Shown here one piece after another: positions 56,592 to 64,000 of a DNA stretch of 64,000 bases. Position 1 is the first letter of the stretch. The number at the start of each line of letters is the position of its first letter. Under the pieces are notes generated by a model that was not told the DNA's origin, did not search any database, and worked only from the letters and a program-made list of their open reading frames with translations. The position numbers and the translations under genes are program-made. Source of the DNA: Papaver somniferum (taxonomy: Eukaryota > Streptophyta > Magnoliopsida > Ranunculales > Papaveraceae); assembly GCF_003573695.1 (NCBI RefSeq), contig NC_039363.1, forward strand, positions 157,072,406 through 157,136,405. Direction: 5' to 3'.

Positions 56592-58381
56592 TGATGAGTT
56601 CTAAAAAGTGCATATTTCTATATATTTTTCTTGGCATTTAAATCATCTTTTGTGCATTAATTCTACATTTTATCCCATATTCTGTATTTTCATTGTTTTC
56701 AAGAATAAATATTTTTATTAATTAATTTTGCATTTTTAGGTACTAAATAAAGCCTGGTTAACTCACGGAGCGAAAAGAGTAAAGAAACGACAAAGACTCC
56801 CGCAGAAAGACAGCGAAGAATGATGTTTGCAAGAGCCGGATCAACTAGAAGTGGGCTTGAAGAGGAAGAATTGTCCTTAAAGAAGATATGGGATTGGCAT
56901 ACCCAAGGCCCAAAACCCTTACCCAAATCCATTTCCAATATCCATACCCATTTCCATGAGAGCCGTCAGATTGGATCCATCACATCATCCAACGGTCGCC
57001 TCATCACCGAGCATCAAATCTTGAAGCTCATGTCAAACATCATAGTACCTAACTCCAATCTAAGCCGTCAGAATTGTTGTATCACGCATCCAACGGTCGC
57101 TGCAAGCCTGTTCCATCTTAGCCGTTCGATTCAATCCATATGTGATCATCCAACGTATCATCTTCGCTGGACATCGAGTTTGCTACAACCGCTCAACACT
57201 ACAACACCTAACACCTATACCCGCAAAACAAACGCACCCTTCTCCAATTCTATCGACTCCATCTTCTCCCTCATCGTCTGCAGAGAAAACTCTGCCATCA
57301 CCAACTCTCTGCCACCACCACAACCACCACCGAGCTCTCAAATAACCAACAACCCCATCACCCCATCATCCATCACCTATTCCCTTCTAATTTCAGAGAC
57401 CTAATTCACCTAATTCACTCGCCTCTTCTCAGAAACCCTAGGCGTGTGTGTTTGGTAAATTAGGTTGAGATATAACACAAATTGAAGGCATGGGTAGCAT
57501 CAGGAGAAGAAATAGAGGGATGGGTCGACATACAGAAGCCATTATCAAAGATTAGGTAAACTGAATTTCAATTTTCAGAAACCCTAATTTACTGTTTTGG
57601 GGGTTTTGCTTGTAAAGTGTAATTGAGTATAAATATATGCTTTGGGATGTTGTAATGGGCATGCCTGGATTAGCCAGAGCACCACCTTAGAGGCCTGGAC
57701 TAGACAGTGCTCTCTACTGTTACTTCTTGTTTAATTTCAAGTTCAGTAATTTCAATTGTATTTGTTCACCATGTCTAGTATGTTCTAATTACTCTTGCTA
57801 GGGTGTAGATGAAACCCTTAGTCATATGTTGAGAAAATTTCTGTTCAATTTAATGTTTTTATGATGTTCACTGTTGTAGGATGATTACTAGCTAAAGCAT
57901 TCAAATGCACTTGTGATGAGTTGTACTGTGAGAAGACAGTTCATGCTAGGAGTGAATTAGATAACATAGCTAGAATTATTATCCATTTTATCCTGTTAGG
58001 GATGATAGTTAGCTAAATTGATCAAATGAACCTGTGATAGGATGTACTGTAAGAAGACAGTTTATGCTAGGGGTGAGTTAGTGAGAATGGTTAGCATATT
58101 ATCCATTTTATCCTTCCCTGGAAAGGAACAAGAACATAAGTTGAATAGGTATTGCCTTAGCTTAGGATTATTAGGTGGATTCAAATGCCCTAGTGCTTTT
58201 ATTCACTGTCACTAGAAATAGTTAGGAAACTTAGAAATCAGTAGAAAGATTTAGAAAACAACACCAGCTCCCTCCTTGTCCCTGTGGACTTCCCCTTATT
58301 TGCTCACTCACTACTTTAGATCCTGTATACTTGCAGGTTTAGGTTAAAACATAGTTTTAGGACTTATTCCTTTTGCTATCA
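56592..58381 (+). repeat. 3' LTR of the outer element
   Basis: 1,790 bp, TGATGAGTTC...TTTTGCTATCA, partner of 42481-44270. It is followed by the TTGAC duplication. Confidence 0.93.
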
Positions 58382-58386
58382 TTGAC

Positions 58387-59370
58387 CACTACATATTTTT
58401 ATGTAATTACTCATGTAATTGTTATTTTTCTGTAATTACTTCTGTAATCAGCAGTTTTTCTTCTAGGGATTTGTATGCAGTACATATTGATATGTCCTCA
58501 AAACAGAAAAATAGAAATGAAAAATGAATGACTTAAAACTGAAGAAGCAGAGAAGGATTTGTTTTGAACCATTTACTTGTAATTCTGCCAAAGAGAAGCA
58601 ACATCCAATTGAATCTGGTAGAGACTTCAAATGCATCATCAAATTATCCTCATTAACTACAACAAGTATTAGACATATATGAGCCAAAACACAATAATCC
58701 AGTATTAAACAATTATGAGTAACAGGAAAACGAATCATAAAATCAGATCCAAAATGAATCTCCATCAGAACAACTTTGTCAATCTTATACGATTTTTCGT
58801 TTAGATCTGATTATTTTCAGTTGATTTTGTGATGGTTTCAACGGATTTTTGTAATGATTTCATCAAATCTAGGGTTTTGTCGTTGATTTTTCTTTTGTTT
58901 GTTGATGACCGATTAAGAAGATTACTTAAATACGATGAGGTAGAAAAAAAATGAAAGGAAGTAATAGGGAAAAGTTGTTTAATGGAAGAATTGCAGAGAG
59001 AGGTTGGTTCTTTAGTATTCACACGTATAATAAAAAGGCTACTCGGATCTTTTTGCAAAGACCAGAACTTTTTTGGACCTCCTATTAAATGTTTTTTCTG
59101 GATGGACTACAGACTAACCCGGGTCGGGTTTTATGGACTAAACAGGAAATTCCTGAAGGAAAATTTCTTGTTTGGTCCTAAGCCCATAAGGTTATTTATA
59201 GGAGGGTCCAACCGGATTTTATTCTTATCCTAGGGTCCAAAGTTTTTTGAAAACATGGAAATGACTAATATACCCTATTGATTAAATATGTGTGAAATAA
59301 CATACTTCTACCAAATCGAGATTTTATTTATCGGGAGGTCCAAATTTAATTAAAACACATAAAATACCAC
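58387..59370. other. Continuation of the AGTACATAT-word region, with possible element border
   Basis: GTACATATTGATATGT recurs near 58480. At about 59000-59240 there are GGTCC-rich phrases (TTTGGACCTCC, TTTGGTCC, GGAGGGTCC, CTAGGGTCC) and a TTCACACGTATA that resembles CCACGTGTGAG at about 37040 in reverse. This may be the right end of the unit begun near 36.9 kb. No coding sequence recognised. Confidence 0.35.
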
Positions 59371-59530
59371 AAATTTGAGTACATATCTGCTAAATTTGTG
59401 TTACAAATTTGAGTACATATCTGCCACCATGCTTAAAATTTGAGTACATATCTGCTGCACTTTTTACAAATCTGAGTACATATCTGCTGCACTACTTACA
59501 AATCTGAGTATATATCTGCCGCACTGCTTA
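59371..59530 (+). repeat. Short tandem array, five copies of about 32 bp
   Basis: GAGTACATATCTGC recurs at 59377, 59411, 59442, 59474 and 59506 (the last as GAGTATATATCTGC), usually followed by TGCACT and TTACAAAT. Confidence 0.85.
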
Positions 59531-62500
59531 CATATAAAGTGTGTATCCGTTGGACATATGGAACCTGTAAATGTGATCAGAATATAATAATATTAAAACA
59601 CATCAACAAAGCTACCATCTATTTCAGTATTTCGCACACGTACTCATGGGTCAAACAAAAAAAAAGTGGCAAAACTGTGAACAAAACAGAATCAAAAGAA
59701 GTTTCTATCAGTACGTCATATACGTACTGCAGATTCATAAACTAAAAACTCAATTGCATGTCAAGAAGTGATGAATCCATGAATATAACCGAATCAAAAC
59801 ACATATTTTAGTATCTCACATACGTACTCATGGATCAAATCACTGTGAAACATAACACAATGAACATTATCATCCAACACAACCCCAGATGTTGAATTTT
59901 ATTTGGTGTGTTTTGTTCTAGCGCCTTACCCTTTTCACTATTCTTACCATATTGGAGCAGCATTTAATAAGATCATTCTTTTTCTTTTTCTTTTTGTCTC
60001 GCATTCACCTGTTGAATACAGAACTGACGTATTAATAAACATTCAATTTACAGGAGAAATCATATGTTTGAGATGAATAAGATGGAAACTTAACCCTGAA
60101 TTGCAAAATGAATTTAAGTAGGTTTGGTGCAATTGACATTAGTGCACTGTGGCGTCAACTTTTCACATGGCCTAGTTGGAAACTCCTAGCTAACTTTCAA
60201 TGGATGCAATATAAGATATTACAAGTTGTTCATTTAGGATAGGTTCGCTACAGGCTACACCCAGAATCCCGCAATGTAATACAAGCACATTACTCTAACA
60301 GAAGTCTTATAAAGTTGTGAAACAAGAAAAACGAAAAGAGTTGGAATAAATTTCGTATCGATTATACAAATTTTCTGAACAATGAGAAAATCATAAGAAG
60401 TCTTTGTTCTTCGCTATCTTATGCTAATTCAATTATATGTAGCAGCAAGGAATACAGCACCCCCATGCTCTATGTTTCAGATCACCAAGAATTTCTTAGA
60501 GTACACACAAAACATTACATACTCGGGCTAGTTAAATAAGTTGAACAATACATCAATACTCATTGGAAAAAGAAAAATCCTTATTAGCAATCTGTTATTA
60601 AGGATCAAATCAGAAACAGCTGAAATATAGACAAAAACACGAAAATGAGAAAAATGAAACTTACTAGTAATAATGAGAGGAGAAGTCATCGGGATTGCAA
60701 GCACTGTCTTTAAGCATTTCCAACTAAAATTTGATCCAATTATGTCACTTGCTTTCTTTCGGCATCGCAATTTTAGGAAGAGTAATGTGTAAGGCATTTT
60801 GAAGCTAATGCCTTCCATGGTTCTAAGTTTCTCTGCACAAAATAAAAGTCATCATGATATAATATACGATTCAGGGAACGAAGTTCAAGAAGATACAAAT
60901 AGTTTTCATCATATGATATAATTGAACAAAAGAAGAATGCAAAGAGAAGCAATCAAAGCAAACAATATCCAATTGCATCCAAAATACTACACAACTTGGA
61001 TGCAACATTGATTGATACAACCCTCCTGAGTAGAGTACATTTGGGATGCAACAATTTGTACTGATTTCTAGCTGAAAGTTCCCAATCATCTATTACTATT
61101 ACAAAACCACATCGCAAACACAAAATTTTGAACTGGATGCCGCTCCAGTTCGCATGGCAGTTTGAAATTTTTTCCAGCTACCATAGGAACCGGCCTTAGT
61201 CCTTGAAATTTCAACTGGACAGGAAGAAGTTTAGAGTAAGTATGCCACCTGAATGATAAGATGAGCAGAGAAGAACTCGTCAGTTCAATTCAAATGCTTC
61301 AGAATGATGTCCTGGTTGACTAACTATAAACGTCAGTTGGTGTGCCTTGTTGCTAACATGACCAGACATCTTCATATCGTCTCAAATGAAGCTAAAACGC
61401 ACAAAAGAAAGTTGAATAAGACTAACTCCAACTATCCAACTCAAGAAAACCAATAAATTCACAAGCAAAGAAGTCAATCCTAAAAATGAATTGTAGGATT
61501 CCATTTCACCAATCTCACAATTCAAACTTAAAAACAGACTGAAACAAGAAAAATTCACAATTCAATTTTATTCCACAGTGTAGAAGCTGAATTGAAACTA
61601 TTACTAGTATTTATTAGTAGATTATAGGAAGCACCGGCGAATCACTACCTACGGTAGCAATTTGATTTCACTGATCATACTTTCAACATAATCCAGTTCT
61701 CCGTGCGCCCCAGACAGCAGCAATTCAACGTGTATAGTCACCCATTTGGATTTTAGACCTAGGCTTTTTATTCAGACTTCTAGCTTCTATTTCCCTAATG
61801 TTTGCATTGGGGAGAATTGAGATCTTTTGCTTTTATACCTAGTAAAGAGATCTTGCTATGTTTAAGCCTTGTTCATTACGAGATAGAGGGACAACTTAAT
61901 GTCTATACAGGGCAGCTGATTACTACTAAAACTTCTTAAGTACACAACTAGACCTTAAACCAGACCTCAATCATGGTTGTTACCAACCCAGCTTAACTTC
62001 TTAAGCTAAGTGAATCCTGATTTGCTGAAAACCATAAGTAAACAACAATTTTTAAACCCTTCTAACGAATTATCATTTTCACATAAGAACCAAGCAGAAG
62101 TTAGAACTACAGATCACTATCATTATTGCGCACGGGGTAAAAGTTTAATGTTGTTACCGTTATGCGTTGAAGCGCCAGAATTGAGCTAAATGGGAAAGTT
62201 AGAGGCAGCTCTTTAAAATATCATTTCTATACAAGGGGTGAATGGCAATTCTCAGCTGTAGGATTAATGACCCAGCTACTTGGGAAAGTTGAAGCGCCAG
62301 AATTGAGCTAAATGGGAAAGTTGGAGGTCCTTTACAAATTGGATTGGATAATTTGGATCTTTCACTTGTGCGCTACTTGGCTCCTCTTGATCACCTGTTA
62401 TATATCCTAGAACATATGAGAACAGTAATGATGTTAGAACACAAAAGATATCAAATCCTAAATGTACAACCAGAAAACTGATTACCAACAGATGGAAGCA

Positions 62501-64000
62501 GCACCAACTCACCAAACCATGTTTTTTCATTGAGTGCTTCCAAAATTCGTTCTAGGAAAAATGAAAACATTTTTATCTGATTCAATCATATGGATATGAC
62601 CTTTTACCAACATGTATAATGAAGGCAAACATATATCATCGCATCACATATTGCATAGTCCACCCAATTTATCTTTTAGTTGTTAATTGAGTGCTAAGAA
62701 AATTCATTCTAACAAAAATTAAGACATTTTTATCAATCACCCTGCAATTGGTGCCTTGGAAACTTACAATTTGGAGATCCTTCTATTCTCCACTTCATTT
62801 TCACATTTTTCTTTGAAATTTGTAGAAAGCTGCTGCTTCACTGCAACTTGGAAAAATCCTACAAAAATTTAGAGGTAGAAAAATCTCAGTATCACAAAAA
62901 ATAAATAAGCTACTAACTATTGTTAATAAACCTGAACCAAAGATGATATGCTTACCTAGCAGCTAGTTTGTTTGCCATGCACAACACCATCTTAGATCTG
63001 AGAGTAGCATGCAATTTCATTTAGAAGATTTGAAATCATTTATCTAAATATCTATCTAACCAAAACTGGTTGCGGAATAATCATATTACCAAGGCTTTTC
63101 TGTTATTCTCGCCGGATAAAGCTGAAATTTCATAGAAAGCTTCTGGTATAACGAAGCTCTTCTCTTAAAAAACTGAAACCAAACCTATAGATGCATAGTA
63201 AACACAGTTTAACAGTACGTCATATACGTACTGATGGTTAATACATAAAACCAAACTGAAACCAAACCAAAAGCCACCAAAATGAAACTAAAATACCAGA
63301 TCTACAAACGAAACGAACGTAAAACATGATTTTATAACTAGATCTGGACTATTTTCATCAAAAACCACCAGTACATCATATACGTATTGATGATTAATAC
63401 ACAAAAGCAAACTAAAAACAAACCAAAGACCAACAAAATGGAATTAAAACATCAGATCTACTAATGAAATGAACATAAAACATGACTTTCTATCTAGATC
63501 TGAAGGATTTTTATCAAAATCGAAGTAAAAAAATTAAAAAATCAAGCACGAATATCGTAAGAACAAAAAATCCACCTACCGATTACACTTGCAGAGCTCG
63601 AACTCACGAATCGAACAAAGACCTCAAATAATCTTCACTTGCAGACGTCTTCTCTGAAAACATAAATTGAGAGAATGAAAAAGAAACGAACGTCTCTATC
63701 CGTTTTTATATAGTGCGGGGTGTTTTGGGAATTATGATAATACGTCACATGTGTCCCGCACGTGTACAGGAGGACCTAGGCTTAAAAAATTAGATCCAGT
63801 TTCATGTTTTCTTTTAATTATGGACCTATGCTTACTGGGTTTTAATGGGTGGACCTGCCACTAATTAGTATCACTAAACTAGTACTTATAGGTAATTCCT
63901 ACATTACTGAATGATCCATTTAATGGGGCTTCTATATATTATTTTTCACTTTTTTAATTCGATCGCGAGTTTTAATTTATCCGTTTCATAAAGAATTTTC
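59531..64000. other. Unassigned region with cAGTACGTCATATACGTACTG words and possible captured exon fragments
   Basis: The palindrome-like word CAGTACGTCATATACGTACTG is at 59709 and 63213, with a variant at 63370. On the - strand, coding-like pieces with splice-like flanks include KAGSYGSWKKFQTAMRTGAA (about 61150-61240) and GDQEEPSSAQVKDPNYPIQF (about 62340-62400), neither recognised. The right edge (63760-63880) has GGACCTAGG and GGACCTATG phrases like the borders at 37.0 and 59.1 kb. It may be another non-autonomous gene-capturing element, but no termini or target duplication were proved. Confidence 0.3.
62166..62322 (+). repeat. 35-bp exact direct repeat, 122 bp apart
   Basis: GTTGAAGCGCCAGAATTGAG and the following bases to GGGAAAGTT occur at 62166 and 62288. 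Confidence 0.85.

Larger units (their letters stand above)
42481..58381 (+). mobile_element. Non-autonomous LTR retrotransposon (outer), split by a related inner element
   Basis: LTRs of 1,790 bp each (42481-44270 and 56592-58381) begin TGATGAG and end CTATCA, flanked by the 5-bp duplication TTGAC (42476-42480 and 58382-58386). A PBS for tRNA-Asp follows the 5' LTR and a G-rich polypurine tract precedes the 3' LTR. Without the nested element (45202-53653 plus its duplication) it is about 7.44 kb. The internal region carries one broken frame with no protease, RT or integrase, so it must be mobilised in trans. The LTRs are nearly identical, so the insertion is young. Confidence 0.93.

Overview
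This window is nuclear DNA of a flowering plant, most likely a eudicot: AT-rich, with GT-AG introns, plant LTR-retrotransposon lineages, a plant L1-type LINE, FAR1-type Mutator elements, and exon fragments resembling plant VPS22, CNOT11 and SAC3. I cannot name the species. I see no intact resident host gene; nearly all of the window is nested transposable elements and their decay products.

Layout. (1) From the left edge to about 9.6 kb: the 3' part of a Ty3/gypsy Tat-lineage retrotransposon. It has a frameshifted pol on the + strand, a spliced coiled-coil gene on the - strand, and a 3' LTR. (2) About 9.6-24.05 kb: a degenerate plant LINE, split inside ORF1 by a 9,301-bp Mutator-like element (10176-19476) with 41-bp inverted repeats and an 8-bp target duplication. 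This MULE carries a transposase continuous in frame with an OTU cysteine protease, a small Myb/SANT-like gene, and an antisense plant-mobile-domain (PMD) gene. Its introns and intergenic spaces hold about 24 copies of a roughly 38-bp hairpin unit built on TTCGGC...GCCGAA. (3) About 24.3-36.95 kb: a probable non-autonomous gene-capturing element with - strand exons resembling VPS22/SNF8, CNOT11 and SAC3, among repeats of the word AGTTACACAT. A 3.47-kb solo LTR (27936-35811, TSD TTAAC) sits in it. The solo LTR was itself hit by an apparently intact autonomous hAT (29780-34181, TSD ATTGTAGT, two-exon transposase). A 536-bp hAT MITE lies at 36258-36793. (4) About 36.8-64 kb: non-coding DNA full of the palindromic word AGTACATATnnATATGTACT, with some unidentified exon-like pieces. 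It is interrupted by a non-autonomous LTR retrotransposon (42481-58381, TSD TTGAC), which in turn contains a related gag-only element on the opposite strand (45202-53653, TSD CCCAC).

How parts relate. Target duplications give a clear order of insertion at several levels: MULE into LINE; hAT into solo LTR into the gene-capture element; inner LTR element into outer LTR element. Only the hAT looks able to mobilise itself. The LTR elements lack pol, and the MULE and LINE are broken by stops and frameshifts. The most unusual theme is that several unrelated-looking DNA elements each fill their non-coding DNA with a private short palindromic word.
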